DNA of 64,000 bases from Streptomyces sp. NBC_01485 (GCF_036227125.1 NZ_CP109435.1:7316001-7380000); one strand, 5' to 3'. Numbered from the stretch's first letter, positions 34,110 to 44,513 are shown. A program made the numbers and translations. The notes: a model not told the origin generated them from the letters alone.

Positions 34110-37100
34110 GTGACCACCGAAGTGACCGCCGAGCAGAAGCTACGCGACTACCTGAAGCGCGCCACGGCGGATCTGCGGCTGGCACGTCGGCGGGTACGGG
34201 AGCTTGAGGAGACCGAGCACGAGCCCGTCGCCGTCGTCGGCATGGCATGCCGGTTCCCCGGTGGCATCGGCTCACCCGAGGAGCTGTGGGAGTTCGTCAC
34301 GGCGGGCGGCGACGCGATCTCCGCGTTCCCGGCCGACCGGGGCTGGGACATGGACGCCCTCTTCTCCTCCGACCCGGACCGTTCCGGTACGAGCTACCTG
34401 CGCAACGGCGGATTCCTCTACGACGCCGGGGATTTCGACGCCGAGTTCTTCGGGATCTCGCCGCGCGAGGCGATGGCGATGGACCCGCAGCAGCGGCTGC
34501 TGCTGGAGACGTCCTGGGAGGCGCTCGAACGGGCCGCGATCGCTCCGGACCGGCTACGAGGCGAGCGGGTCGGCGTCTACGTCGGAGCGCTCGCCTCCGA
34601 CTACGGCCCGCCCTCGCACCGAGCCCCCGGCGCCTACGAGGGATACCTGACCACCGGCAACGCGTCGAGCGTCGCCTCCGGACGGCTCGCCTTCACCCTC
34701 GGCCTCGAAGGCCCGGCGCTGACGGTGGACACCGCGTGCTCGTCCTCGCTGGTGGCCTTGCACCTGGCCGTCCAGGCACTGCGGCGGGGTGAGTGCACCA
34801 TGGCTCTGACCGGCGGCGTCACCGTGATGTCGCAGCCCGGCACCTTTGTCGACCTCGGCCGCCAGCAGGGCTTGGCGCCCGACGGACGGTGCAAGGCGTT
34901 CGCGGCCGGCGCCGACGGCTTCGGGCCCGCGGAGGGCGTGGGGATGCTCGTGGTCGAGCGGCTGTCGGACGCCCGGCGGCTGGGCCACCGGGTGCTCGCG
35001 GTGGTGCGGGGCTCGGTCGTGAACCAGGACGGCGCGTCGAACGGGCTGACCGCGCCGAGCGGCCCCGCGCAGGAGCGGCTGGTACGGGCCGCGCTCGCGG
35101 GCGCGGGCCTGGCCGCGGGCGATGTGGACGTGGTCGAGGCGCACGGCACGGGAACGAAGCTCGGCGACCCGATCGAGGCCCGGGCCCTGCTGGCGACGTA
35201 CGGGCAGGGCCGTGAGCCCGAACGGCCGTTGCTGCTGGGGTCGGTGAAGTCCAACATCGGGCATACGCAGGCGGCTGCTGGTGTGGCCGGTGTCATCAAG
35301 ATGGTCATGGCCCTGCGGCACGGTGTGCTGCCGGCGTCGCTGCATGTGGATGAGCCGTCGTCCTTGGTCGACTGGTCGTCGGGTGCGGTGGAGGTGGTGC
35401 GGGAGGCGGTGGCGTGGCCGGACGCGGGTCGGGTTCGGCGGGCGGGTGTGTCGTCGTTCGGGATCAGCGGGACCAATGCGCACGTGATCCTGGAACAGGC
35501 GGAGGCGGAGGCGGTTGAGGCCGTTGAGGCTGGAGTGGAGTCGGCGGCGCCGGTTGCTGAGCCGGTGGTGGCGCTGGGCGGGATCACGCCGTGGGTGGTC
35601 TCCGGGCGCGGCGCAGCGGCGCTGCGGGCCGTGGCGGACCGGCTCGCGGGGACCTCGGGGACTGATGTGGTCGGTGTCGCCGGTGCGCTTGTCGGCGGCC
35701 GAGCGACGCAGGCGGACCGTGCGGTGGTCTGGGGGCGTGACACGGCTGAACTGACCGCGGGCCTGGACGCGGTGGCGCGAGGCGAAACAGCGTCCGGCAC
35801 GGTCAGCGGGGTGGCCCGGTCGGGCGGTGTGGTGTTCGTGTTCCCGGGGCAGGGGGCGCAGTGGGTGGGGATGGGGCGTGAACTGCTGGCCGTGTCGCCG
35901 GTGTTCGCGGCGTCGGTCGCGGAGTGTGAGGCGGCGCTGTCGCCGTGGGTCGAGTGGTCGTTGACTGGTGTGCTTGCTGGTGATGGTGGTGAGTTGGCGC
36001 AAGTGGATGTGGTGCAGCCGGTGTTGTGGGCTGTGATGGTGTCGTTGGCTGCGGTGTGGCGGTCGGTGGGTGTGGTGCCGGTTGCGGTGGTGGGTCATTC
36101 GCAGGGTGAGATTGCGGCGGCGTGTGTGGCGGGTGCGTTGTCGTTGGAGGATGCGGCGCGGGTGGTGGCGGTGCGGTCGCGTGCGATCACGCGGCTTGCG
36201 GGTACTGGTGGGATGGTGTCCGTCTTCGCCTCGTCCGAGCGGGTTGCCGGGCTGTTGGTGGAGGGTGTGGGGGTCGCGGCGGTGAACGGGCCGGGGTCGG
36301 TGGTGGTGTCGGGTGAGGTTGCGGCGCTGGATGTGTTCCTGGCCGGGTGTGCGGAGGCCGGGGTGGAGGCGCGGCGGGTGGCCGTGGACTATGCCTCGCA
36401 TTCGGTGATGGTGGAGGCGCTGGAGTCGGAGATCACGGAGTCGTTGAAGGGTGTCGTCTCGCAGGCTCCTGCTGTGCCGATGCTGTCGACGTACTCGGGT
36501 GAGTGGGTCAAGTCGGGTGAGCTGGACGGTGGTTACTGGTACGGGAACCTGCGTCACCGCGTTCGCCTGGCCGACGCGGTCGCTGAACTCTCCGCTGCCG
36601 GGCACGGCCTGTTCGTGGAGGTCAGTCCGCACCCCGTGCTGACGGCGGCCGTCCAGGACACGTTGGACGAGACGCCGGGCGGGGACGGGAACGTTGTCGC
36701 GCTGGGCACCCTGCGCCGCGACCAGGGCGGAGCGGAACGGTTGCTGACCTCGGTGGCGGAGGCCTTCGTGCACGGCGCCGACGTCGACTGGACCGTCCTG
36801 CTGCCCGTCGAGGCGGCGGTCAAGGCGGCGGACGTCGACCTGCCGACGTACCCGTTCCAGCGCGAGCGCTACTGGCTGGACAGCGGTGACGCCCGGAGCA
36901 CCCGGAGCACCCGGAGCACCCGGACCACCGAGCCTGCCGAGGCGACCGGCGGGGCGTTCTGGGAGGCCGTCGACCAGGCGGATCTGGGAGCGTTGACCGA
37001 GGCCCTGGGCGTGGACGGCGATCAGCCGCTGAGCGAGGTGCTGCCCGCGCTATCCGCGTGGCGTGGGCGCCGCCGGGACGAGGCGGTCGTCGACTCCTGG

Positions 37101-40100
37101 CGCTACCGCGTCACCTGGCAGCCCGTGGCCGCCGATCGGGACCGGCCCGACGGCACCTGGCTTCTGGTGCTGCCGCCGGACAGCGGCCCGGGCACGCCGG
37201 CGCACCGTACGGCGGAGGCGCTGGCCACGATCGTCCCGGTGGTACGACTCGTACCCAAGCGCACGGTGGCCCTGGACCGAGCGGAACTGGCCGCCCTGGT
37301 CCGTGATTCCGTGGCCGACACCAGCACCGGTACCGACACCGGACCCATCGCGGGCGTACTGTCCCTGCTGGCCCTGGACGAGACCCCGGCCGAAGGCCCG
37401 GACGCGAGGCTGCCGCACGTGTCCGGCGGGCTCGCCGCGACGCTCGTCCTGCTCCAGGCGCTCGGTGACGCCGGCCTGCGGGCGCCCCTGTGGTGCGTGA
37501 CCCGGGGCGCGGTGTCGCTGAACGCGGCCGATGCGCCGGCGAGCGTCACGCAGGCCGAGGTCTGGGGCCTGGGCCGGGTGGCCGCGCTCGAACACCCCGA
37601 CCGGTGGGGCGGGTTGGTGGATCTGCCGGAGACGCTGGACGAGCGGGCCGTCCGCCGCCTCCACGCGGCGCTGGCCGGTGTACGGGGTGGCGTACCCGGT
37701 GCCGAGGGCATCGAGGACCAGCTCGCCATCCGAGCTTCGGGCCTGTTCGTACGCCGTCTGGAACGGGCGCCCCTCGGGGACCGGCCGCCGGTACGGAGCT
37801 GGCGGCCGCGTGGCACCGTCCTGGTGACCGGAGCCACCGGCGCGGTCGGGCGGCACCTCGCGCTCTGGCTGGCGGCGGAAGGCGCCGAACACCTGGTGCT
37901 CACCAGCCGCCGGCCGGCCGACACCCCCGAACTCGACGTCCTGCGCCGGGACATCGCCGCCACCGGCACGACGGTCACCCTGGCCGCCTGCGATGTCGCC
38001 GACCGTGCCGCGCTGGCCGCGCTGATCCAGCGCACGACCGCGGAAGGGCACCGGATCACGGCTGTCGTCCACGCCGCCGCGCTCATCCAGTTGGGCGCCC
38101 TCGACGACGTCGGCCTGGACGAGCTGTCCGCGACCCTGGCCGCCAAGGCGGCCGGAGCCGACCACCTGGACGAGCTCTTCGACGACGACAGCCTCGACGC
38201 GTTCGTCCTGTTCTCCTCGATCGCGGGCGTGTGGGGCAGCGGCGACCACGGGACGTACGCGGCCGGGAACGCGCACATCGACGCGCTCGCGCAGCGCCGC
38301 CGGGCCCGTGGGCGCACCGCGCTGTCGGTGGCGTGGGGCGTCTGGGACGGCTGCGTACCCGAGGGGTTCGAGGGCGAGCCCGAGCGGCACGGTCTGCCGA
38401 CCATCGCGCCCCGGCTCGCCTTCACGGCCCTGCGGCAGGCGCTGGAGCACGACGAGACCCACATCGCGGTCGCCGAAGTCGACTGGGAGCGCTTCACCAC
38501 CGCCTTCACCTCCGCGCGCCCCCGTCCGCTGCTCGCGGGCGTTCCCGACGTACGGTCGCTGCTGAGCCCGCCGGAAGCGGCGGCGCCGGGCGGTGCGCCG
38601 CACGCCGCCCCGGCCCCCGAGGCGCTGTCGGCGCTGCGCGGGCGGCTGGCCGACCGGACCGAGGCCGAACAGCACGCGGTCCTGCTGGAACTCGTCCTGC
38701 GCCACACCGCCGAGGTGCTGGGCCACCAGGCACAGAGCGACGGGACACGCGAAGGGTCACGAGACGGGACACGGGACGGGATACGCACCGACCGCCCGTT
38801 CCGTGAGCTGGGCGTCGACTCGCTCACCTCGGTCGACCTGCGCAACCGGCTGGCCGCCGCCACCGGACTGCGGCTGCCCGCCGCGCTCGTGTTCAACCAC
38901 CCGACCCCGCTGGCCCTGGCCCGTCACCTGGCCGAGCAGGTCCTCGGGGGCCTGGGGGACCTGAAGAACCGACGGAGTTCCGCTGCGGCGGCCGTCGTAC
39001 GGCCGGGGCCGACGGACCGGGAGGACGAGCCGATCGCCATCGTCGGCATGGCCTGCCGCTACCCCGGCGGGGTGCGCTCGCCGGAGGACCTGTGGGACCT
39101 GGTCGCCGCCGGCGGCGACGCCGTGTCGGGCCTGCCCACCAACCGGGGCTGGGACCTGGCTGGGATGTACGACCCCGACCCGAGCCGCGAGGGCACCTGC
39201 TACACGCGGGAGGGCGGCTTCCTGCACGATGTCGCCGACTTCGATCCGGTCTTCTTCGGGATCTCGCCGCGCGAGGCGCTGACGATGGATCCGCAGCAGC
39301 GGCTGCTGCTGGAGACCTCCTGGGAGGCGTTCGAACGGGCGGACATCGACCCGACCCGGATGCGGGGCAGTTCCACCGGGGTGTTCGTCGGCATCAACTA
39401 CCAGGACTACGGCACCGGGGCGCAGGATCTCCCGGACGGCGGCGAGGGCCACCTGCTCACCGGCACGGTACCGAGCGTCGCCTCCGGGCGCGTCGCCTAC
39501 ACCCTGGGCCTCGAGGGCCCCGCCATCACGCTGGACACGGCGTGCTCGTCGTCGCTCGTCGCCCTGCACATGGCCGCGCAGTCGTTGCGACGGGGTGAGT
39601 GCGACATGGCGCTCGCCGGGGGCGTCGCGGTGATGTACACCCCGCGCTCGCTCATCGGCTTCAGCCGCCAGGGCGGTCTGGCGGTGGACGGCCGCTGCAA
39701 GGCGTTCGCCGCCGCCGCTGACGGCATGGGCATGGCCGAGGGCGTCGGCATGCTCCTCGTGGAACGGCTGTCGGACGCCCAGCGCCTCGGCCACCGCGTG
39801 CTCGCGGTCGTCCGCGCCTCCGCCATCAACCAGGACGGCGCCTCCAACGGACTCTCCGCCCCCAGCGGCCCCGCCCAGGAGCGCGTCATCCGGGCCGCCC
39901 TGGCAGCGGCCGGCCTCACCTCCTCAGACGTGGACGCGGTCGAGGCGCACGGTACGGGTACGAAGCTCGGCGACCCGATCGAGGCGGAGGCGCTGTTGGC
40001 GACGTACGGGCAGGGGCGTGAGGGCGGTCGGCCGTTGTGGCTGGGGTCGGTGAAGTCCAACATCGGTCACACGCAGGCCGCTTCGGGCGTCGCGGGTGTG

Positions 40101-43100
40101 ATGAAGATGGTGTCGGCGATGCGGCATGGTGTGTTGCCGGCGTCGTTGCATGTGGATGAGCCGTCGTCGTTCGTGGATTGGTCGTCGGGTGGGGTGGAGG
40201 TGGTGCGGGAGGCGGTGGTGTGGCCGGACGCGGGTCGGGTTCGGCGGGCTGGTGTGTCGTCGTTCGGGATCAGTGGGACCAATGCGCACGTGATTCTGGA
40301 GCAGGCGGAGGTGGTTGAGAGGGCTGGGGCTGCGGAGTTGGCGGTGCTGGCGCTGGCGCTGGACGGGGTCGTGCCATGGGTGGTGTCGGGGCGGGGCGCC
40401 GGGGCGTTGGCGGCACAGGCGGAGCGGCTGGCGGAGTACGCGGGTGGTGTCGGCGAGGCGGAACTCCAGGGAATGGCTTACAGGTTGGTGACTGGTCGGG
40501 CCACGTTCGCCGACCGTGCGGTGGTGGTGGGCCGGAATTTGGCCGAACTGACCTCTAGGGCTGAGGCATTGGCGTCCGGTGCGGAGACGTCGGGGGTTGT
40601 CGCGGGGTCGGTTGTGGGCTCCGGTGTGGTGTTCGTGTTCCCGGGTCAGGGGGCGCAGTGGGTGGGGATGGGGCGTGAACTGCTGGCCGTGTCACCGGTG
40701 TTCGCGGCGTCGGTCGCGGAGTGTGAGGCGGCGTTGTCGCCGTGGGTCGAGTGGTCGTTGACCGGTGTGCTCGCCGGTGACGGAGCTGAGTTGGCGCAAG
40801 TGGATGTGGTGCAGCCGGTGTTGTGGGCTGTGATGGTGTCGTTGGCTGCGGTGTGGCGGTCGGTGGGTGTGGTGCCGGTTGCGGTGGTGGGTCATTCGCA
40901 GGGTGAGATTGCGGCGGCGTGTGTGGCGGGTGCGTTGTCGTTGGAGGATGCGGCGCGGGTGGTGGCGGTTCGGTCCCGTGCGATCACGCGGCTTGCGGGT
41001 ACTGGGGGGATGGTGTCCGTCTTCGCTTCCGCCGAGCGGGTTGCCGGGCTGTTGGTGGAGGGTGTGGGGGTCGCGGCGGTGAACGGGCCGGGGTCGGTGG
41101 TGGTGTCGGGTGAGGTTGCGGCGCTGGATGTGTTCCTGGCCGGGTGTGTGGAGGCCGGGGTGGAGGCGCGGCGGGTCGCGGTGGACTATGCCTCGCATTC
41201 GGTGATGGTGGAGGCGCTGGAGTCGGAGATCACGGAGTCGTTGCAGGGTGTCGTCTCGCAGGCTCCTGCTGTGCCGATGCTGTCGACGTACACGGGTGAG
41301 TGGGTCAAGCCCGGTGAGCTGGACGGTAGTTACTGGTATGGCAACCTGCGTCACCGCGTTCGCCTGGCCGACGCGGTCGCCGAACTGTCCGCCGCCGGGC
41401 ACGGCCTGTTCGTGGAGGTCAGTCCGCACCCCGTGCTGACGGCGGCTGTCCAGGACACGTTGGACGAGACGCCGGGCGGGGACGGTGGCGCTGTCGCGCT
41501 GGGCACCCTGCGCCGGGACCAGGGCGGAGCGGAACGGTTGCTGACCTCGGTGGCGGAGGCCTTCGTGCACGGCGCCGACGTCGACTGGCGGACCGTACTG
41601 CCCGCAGGGGCGGGGCACGTCGACCTGCCGACGTACGCCTTCCAGCGGCAGCGCTACTGGCTGTCGCCCGCTTCGGCCTCTGCGCAGTCGGCGGGGTCGG
41701 CGGGCGGGACCGCCATGGACGAGGTCTTCTGGTCCGTGGTCGAGAGCGGTGACCTGGACGCTGTGGCCGACACGCTGGGGGTGGACGGCGACCGGCCGCT
41801 GAGCGAGGTGTTGCCGGCGCTTTCGGCGTGGCGTGGACGCCAGGACGAAGCCGCCGCGATCGGGTCGTGGCGTTACCGGGTCGACTGGCTGCCGGCCCGG
41901 CTCGACGGCCCCGGGGCGTTGAGCGGTACGTGGCTCGTTGTCGCGCCCCCTGGAGTGGCCGCCGGACGGCTGGCCGCCGAGTGCGCCGCCGCGCTGGCCG
42001 ATCGCGGCGCCGAGGTGGTGCGGGGCGGCGCGGAGGCGACCGACGCGCCGCCCGCCGCGTACGTACGGATTCTGCGCGAGGCCGGGCCGGTGGCGGGTGT
42101 CCTGTCGCTGCTGGCGCTGGACAGCGAACCGGCGGGGGCGGACGGTGTGCCGCGCGGGCTGAGCGGGAGCCTGGCTCTCGCAAAGGCGCTGATCGCCGAA
42201 CAGGTCGAGGCTCCGCTGTGGTTGGCCACGTCGGGCGCGGTCGAGGCGACGGTTGACGCGGCCGAGCGGCCGAGCGATCCGGGCCAGGCGCAGGTGTGGG
42301 CCCTCGGCCGGGTCTACGGGCTGGAGTACCCGGACCGCTGGGGCGGCCTGATCGACCTGCCGACGGCCCTGGACGATGCCGCCGCGCTCCGGCTGGGCGG
42401 CGTACTGGCCGGCGGGCTGGGGGCGGAGGACCAGGTGGCGCTGCGGCCGGACGGGCTGCTGGTCCGGCGGCTTCTGCGGGCCCCGGAGCCCCGGGCGGGC
42501 GGTGCCGGATGGCGACCGCACGGCACCGTGCTGATCACCGGTGGCACCGGTGGGCTGGGCGGCCAGCTCGCCGCCAGGCTGGCCCGGGAGGGCGCCCGGC
42601 ACCTCGTGCTGACCAGCAGGCGCGGCCCTGACGCCCCGGGGGCGGACGAGTTGCGCGCGGAACTGGTCGCGCTGGGCGCCGAGGTCACCATCGCCGCCTG
42701 CGACGCGGCCGACCGGGAGGCGCTGGCCGAACTGGTCGCCAGGGTGGAGGAGAAGGGAGGTGAGCCCGTCACGGCGGTCTTCCACGCCGCCGGGATCGCC
42801 GACACCGTACCGCTGGACCGTACGGAACCCTCCCATCTGGCCGCCGCCCACCGGGCCAAGGGGATCGGCACGCTGAACCTGGAGGAGCTGCTCGGCGACC
42901 GGTTGGAGGCGTTCGTGCTGTTTTCCTCCAACGCGGCGGTGTGGGGCAGCAACGGGCTGGGCGCGTACGGTTCGGCCAACGCCTTCCTGGACGCCTTCGC
43001 AGAGAACCGGCGACGCCGGGGCCTGCCGGTCACCTCGATCGCCTGGGGTCTGTGGGAGGGCGAGGGCATGGCCCAGGGGCGGCCGTCGGACGAGATGGTG

Positions 43101-43865
43101 CGGCGGGGGCTGCGGCCCATGGCGCCGGAGTGGGCGGTGACCGCGATGCTTCGGTCCGTCGCGGCGGGCGAGACGACGCTCTCCGTCGCGGCCGTCGACT
43201 GGGAGCTGTTCCATGCCGCCTTCGCCTCCGCGCGGCGGCGACCGCTGATCGAGGACATCGACGACGTCCAGCGGCTGCTCGCCGAGGAGCGGGCCGGTGC
43301 GGATGCCGGTTCCGGGGCTGGTGCCGGTGCTGAGGGCCGTGCGGCGGGGGCGGGTTCGGACTGGGCCGGGCGGCTGGGTGCGATGCCGCCGGGCGAACGC
43401 GAGCTGGCCTTGGCGCAGTTGGTCCGTGGCCAGGCCGCCACCGTGCTCGGGCTCGATTCACCGGACGACGTACCGGCCGGCCGGGCCTTCCGCGAGCTGG
43501 GCTTCGACTCGATGATGGCCGTCGACATCCGTGGTCGGCTGTCCCGCAGCACCGGGCTGAAGCTGCCGGCGACGCTGATCTTCGACCACCCGACCCCGCA
43601 GGTGCTCGCCCGTCATCTGGTCGCCCAGCTCGTCCCCGCCGAGAGCGCGGCCGGGGCGCGGCTGCGGCAGCTGCTGGAGGCGATTCCCGTGGACCGCCTC
43701 GAAGCGGGCGCGGCCGGTGTCGAGGCGGCGCTAAGGGCGCTGCTGGACGGCGCCGCCCCCGAGCCCGCCGGGATCCCCGACGCCGTCGGGGCCGTCGAGG
43801 ACGACGCCATCGACGCCATGGACGTCGCGAGCCTGGTCCGGCTGGCCTTCGATCCGGCCGAGTGA
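34110..43865 (+). CDS. Type I PKS 2: modules 2 and 3, both KS-AT-KR-ACP
   Basis: 3251 aa, GTG at 34110 with AGGAG 9 bp upstream; 65 bp after PKS1. A coiled-coil docking helix (residues 5-35) comes first. Module 2: KS (38-460, Cys210), AT (from 574), dimerisation element and KR (about 950-1490), ACP (Ser1571). Module 3: KS (from 1640, Cys1812), AT (from 2174), KR (about 2560-3000), ACP (Ser3134). Both ATs have GHSQG and YASH (methylmalonyl-CoA). Neither KR has the LDD motif; both have the A-type Trp (1375 and 2945). Module 2 also has His1380 five residues later (A2-like); module 3 has Leu2950 (A1-like). Both should give hydroxyls of the same hand but different methyl configuration. No DH, ER or TE; a helical C-terminal docking region follows. 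Confidence 0.95.
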   Translation: MTTEVTAEQKLRDYLKRATADLRLARRRVRELEETEHEPVAVVGMACRFPGGIGSPEELWEFVTAGGDAISAFPADRGWDMDALFSSDPDRSGTSYLRNGGFLYDAGDFDAEFFGISPREAMAMDPQQRLLLETSWEALERAAIAPDRLRGERVGVYVGALASDYGPPSHRAPGAYEGYLTTGNASSVASGRLAFTLGLEGPALTVDTACSSSLVALHLAVQALRRGECTMALTGGVTVMSQPGTFVDLGRQQGLAPDGRCKAFAAGADGFGPAEGVGMLVVERLSDARRLGHRVLAVVRGSVVNQDGASNGLTAPSGPAQERLVRAALAGAGLAAGDVDVVEAHGTGTKLGDPIEARALLATYGQGREPERPLLLGSVKSNIGHTQAAAGVAGVIKMVMALRHGVLPASLHVDEPSSLVDWSSGAVEVVREAVAWPDAGRVRRAGVSSFGISGTNAHVILEQAEAEAVEAVEAGVESAAPVAEPVVALGGITPWVVSGRGAAALRAVADRLAGTSGTDVVGVAGALVGGRATQADRAVVWGRDTAELTAGLDAVARGETASGTVSGVARSGGVVFVFPGQGAQWVGMGRELLAVSPVFAASVAECEAALSPWVEWSLTGVLAGDGGELAQVDVVQPVLWAVMVSLAAVWRSVGVVPVAVVGHSQGEIAAACVAGALSLEDAARVVAVRSRAITRLAGTGGMVSVFASSERVAGLLVEGVGVAAVNGPGSVVVSGEVAALDVFLAGCAEAGVEARRVAVDYASHSVMVEALESEITESLKGVVSQAPAVPMLSTYSGEWVKSGELDGGYWYGNLRHRVRLADAVAELSAAGHGLFVEVSPHPVLTAAVQDTLDETPGGDGNVVALGTLRRDQGGAERLLTSVAEAFVHGADVDWTVLLPVEAAVKAADVDLPTYPFQRERYWLDSGDARSTRSTRSTRTTEPAEATGGAFWEAVDQADLGALTEALGVDGDQPLSEVLPALSAWRGRRRDEAVVDSWRYRVTWQPVAADRDRPDGTWLLVLPPDSGPGTPAHRTAEALATIVPVVRLVPKRTVALDRAELAALVRDSVADTSTGTDTGPIAGVLSLLALDETPAEGPDARLPHVSGGLAATLVLLQALGDAGLRAPLWCVTRGAVSLNAADAPASVTQAEVWGLGRVAALEHPDRWGGLVDLPETLDERAVRRLHAALAGVRGGVPGAEGIEDQLAIRASGLFVRRLERAPLGDRPPVRSWRPRGTVLVTGATGAVGRHLALWLAAEGAEHLVLTSRRPADTPELDVLRRDIAATGTTVTLAACDVADRAALAALIQRTTAEGHRITAVVHAAALIQLGALDDVGLDELSATLAAKAAGADHLDELFDDDSLDAFVLFSSIAGVWGSGDHGTYAAGNAHIDALAQRRRARGRTALSVAWGVWDGCVPEGFEGEPERHGLPTIAPRLAFTALRQALEHDETHIAVAEVDWERFTTAFTSARPRPLLAGVPDVRSLLSPPEAAAPGGAPHAAPAPEALSALRGRLADRTEAEQHAVLLELVLRHTAEVLGHQAQSDGTREGSRDGTRDGIRTDRPFRELGVDSLTSVDLRNRLAAATGLRLPAALVFNHPTPLALARHLAEQVLGGLGDLKNRRSSAAAAVVRPGPTDREDEPIAIVGMACRYPGGVRSPEDLWDLVAAGGDAVSGLPTNRGWDLAGMYDPDPSREGTCYTREGGFLHDVADFDPVFFGISPREALTMDPQQRLLLETSWEAFERADIDPTRMRGSSTGVFVGINYQDYGTGAQDLPDGGEGHLLTGTVPSVASGRVAYTLGLEGPAITLDTACSSSLVALHMAAQSLRRGECDMALAGGVAVMYTPRSLIGFSRQGGLAVDGRCKAFAAAADGMGMAEGVGMLLVERLSDAQRLGHRVLAVVRASAINQDGASNGLSAPSGPAQERVIRAALAAAGLTSSDVDAVEAHGTGTKLGDPIEAEALLATYGQGREGGRPLWLGSVKSNIGHTQAASGVAGVMKMVSAMRHGVLPASLHVDEPSSFVDWSSGGVEVVREAVVWPDAGRVRRAGVSSFGISGTNAHVILEQAEVVERAGAAELAVLALALDGVVPWVVSGRGAGALAAQAERLAEYAGGVGEAELQGMAYRLVTGRATFADRAVVVGRNLAELTSRAEALASGAETSGVVAGSVVGSGVVFVFPGQGAQWVGMGRELLAVSPVFAASVAECEAALSPWVEWSLTGVLAGDGAELAQVDVVQPVLWAVMVSLAAVWRSVGVVPVAVVGHSQGEIAAACVAGALSLEDAARVVAVRSRAITRLAGTGGMVSVFASAERVAGLLVEGVGVAAVNGPGSVVVSGEVAALDVFLAGCVEAGVEARRVAVDYASHSVMVEALESEITESLQGVVSQAPAVPMLSTYTGEWVKPGELDGSYWYGNLRHRVRLADAVAELSAAGHGLFVEVSPHPVLTAAVQDTLDETPGGDGGAVALGTLRRDQGGAERLLTSVAEAFVHGADVDWRTVLPAGAGHVDLPTYAFQRQRYWLSPASASAQSAGSAGGTAMDEVFWSVVESGDLDAVADTLGVDGDRPLSEVLPALSAWRGRQDEAAAIGSWRYRVDWLPARLDGPGALSGTWLVVAPPGVAAGRLAAECAAALADRGAEVVRGGAEATDAPPAAYVRILREAGPVAGVLSLLALDSEPAGADGVPRGLSGSLALAKALIAEQVEAPLWLATSGAVEATVDAAERPSDPGQAQVWALGRVYGLEYPDRWGGLIDLPTALDDAAALRLGGVLAGGLGAEDQVALRPDGLLVRRLLRAPEPRAGGAGWRPHGTVLITGGTGGLGGQLAARLAREGARHLVLTSRRGPDAPGADELRAELVALGAEVTIAACDAADREALAELVARVEEKGGEPVTAVFHAAGIADTVPLDRTEPSHLAAAHRAKGIGTLNLEELLGDRLEAFVLFSSNAAVWGSNGLGAYGSANAFLDAFAENRRRRGLPVTSIAWGLWEGEGMAQGRPSDEMVRRGLRPMAPEWAVTAMLRSVAAGETTLSVAAVDWELFHAAFASARRRPLIEDIDDVQRLLAEERAGADAGSGAGAGAEGRAAGAGSDWAGRLGAMPPGERELALAQLVRGQAATVLGLDSPDDVPAGRAFRELGFDSMMAVDIRGRLSRSTGLKLPATLIFDHPTPQVLARHLVAQLVPAESAAGARLRQLLEAIPVDRLEAGAAGVEAALRALLDGAAPEPAGIPDAVGAVEDDAIDAMDVASLVRLAFDPAE
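35830..36235 (+). repeat. Homogenised AT tract, PKS2 module 2
   Basis: Nearly identical to the matching tracts in PKS1 and in module 3 of this protein. G/T-ending codons contrast with the C-ending codons around it. Confidence 0.85.
36894..36929 (+). repeat. 9-bp tandem repeat in the linker after the module 2 AT
   Basis: CGGAGCACC occurs three times, then CGGACCACC, encoding an RSTRSTRSTRTT-like linker between the AT and the dimerisation element. Such slippage-prone linkers tolerate length change. Confidence 0.85.
40630..41035 (+). repeat. Homogenised AT tract, PKS2 module 3
   Basis: Almost base-identical to 35830-36235. The similarity begins earlier, in the KS end (about 40120-40310), and continues past the YASH region. 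Confidence 0.85.
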
Positions 43866-43895
43866 CAAGGCTGTCCGGCCGAGTGACAAGGCTGT
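43854..43895 (+). repeat. 21-bp tandem duplication across the PKS2 stop codon
   Basis: Two perfect 21-bp units (43854-43874 and 43875-43895), each starting CCGGCCGAGTGACAAGG. The first contains the functional TGA; the second repeats it in non-coding DNA. Confidence 0.9.
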
Positions 43896-43928
43896 GGGCC
43901 TGCCCCCGTCAGCAGGGGCAGGCCCACA
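43893..43928 (+). terminator. 14-bp hairpin after PKS2
   Basis: TGTGGGCCTGCCCC (43893-43906) pairs with its exact complement at 43915-43928 across 8 nt. It would end the PKS1-PKS2 transcript and may also serve the converging ferredoxin gene. Confidence 0.8.
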
Positions 43929-43993
43929 GAACTCCGTGACGCCCAGCCGGCGTTCGACGTCCGATATCTGGTATCCGACGTCCGGCTGGACGG

Positions 43994-44191
43994 TCAGCCG
44001 TCCGTGCGCTCGATGGCCTGCGACGGGCAGCGCTCGATGGCCGTGTCCACGTCCTCCTCCAGCGCGGGCCCGGGCCTGTCCTGGAGCACTTCGGCGATCC
44101 CGTCCTCCAGACGCTGCTCGAAGACATCGGGCGCGAACAGCGCGCACTGACCGGAGCCGACACATCTGTCCTGGTCGAGCACGACTTTCAT
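43994..44191 (-). CDS. [3Fe-4S] ferredoxin, P450 partner
   Basis: 65 aa, ATG at 44191 with AGGAGG 6 nt upstream; a TTG one codon earlier is less likely. Three Cys ligands are present, Cys10, Cys16 and Cys54 (CVGSGQC and CPSQAI). The place of the fourth ligand of [4Fe-4S] ferredoxins is filled by Gly13/Ser14, so a [3Fe-4S] centre is expected. It starts with the typical VVLDQDRCVGSGQC. Its role would be one-electron transfer to the P450 encoded divergently 322 bp away. A ferredoxin reductase is not in the window. Confidence 0.9.
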   Translation of the reverse strand: MKVVLDQDRCVGSGQCALFAPDVFEQRLEDGIAEVLQDRPGPALEEDVDTAIERCPSQAIERTDG

Positions 44192-44513
44192 CAATGACCT
44201 CCTGCAGCCGTTGGATCGTGGAGCGCGGGTCCCCTCCCGGATCCTTCCACCGGCCCGGCGCCGCGCCGGGGCCCGCCGGGCGGATGTGCGGACGGCACCG
44301 GCAGCAGCGGTGGGCCTAGGGGGCTGACTAGGGGTTCACCCGTCGCTCGGCGCGCGGTTAGGTTTCCCGGCGGGGACGACCGTCCTCCATCCGGTGCCGT
44401 GACGGCCCGTCCTCTCGGCGGCCTCCGGCCGGCCGAACGCGTAGGCACTTTCCGTGGCCTCCGACCAACCGTGAACCGCGCACCGGCGAATCCGCCTGGG
44501 CGAAGGAGACTTG
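44192..44513. promoter_or_regulatory. Divergent promoter region, ferredoxin and P450
   Basis: 322 bp without a gene. It contains one clear ACCCCTA-N5-CCCCC element at 44318-44335, roughly midway, and the two ribosome sites at the ends (AGGAGG for ferredoxin, GAAGGAG for P450). Confidence 0.55.
44318..44335 (-). promoter_or_regulatory. Cluster operator motif, copy 3
   Basis: On the minus strand it reads ACCCCTAGTCAGCCCCCT. Cores are 11 bp apart. It could control both the ferredoxin and the P450 gene. Confidence 0.5.
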
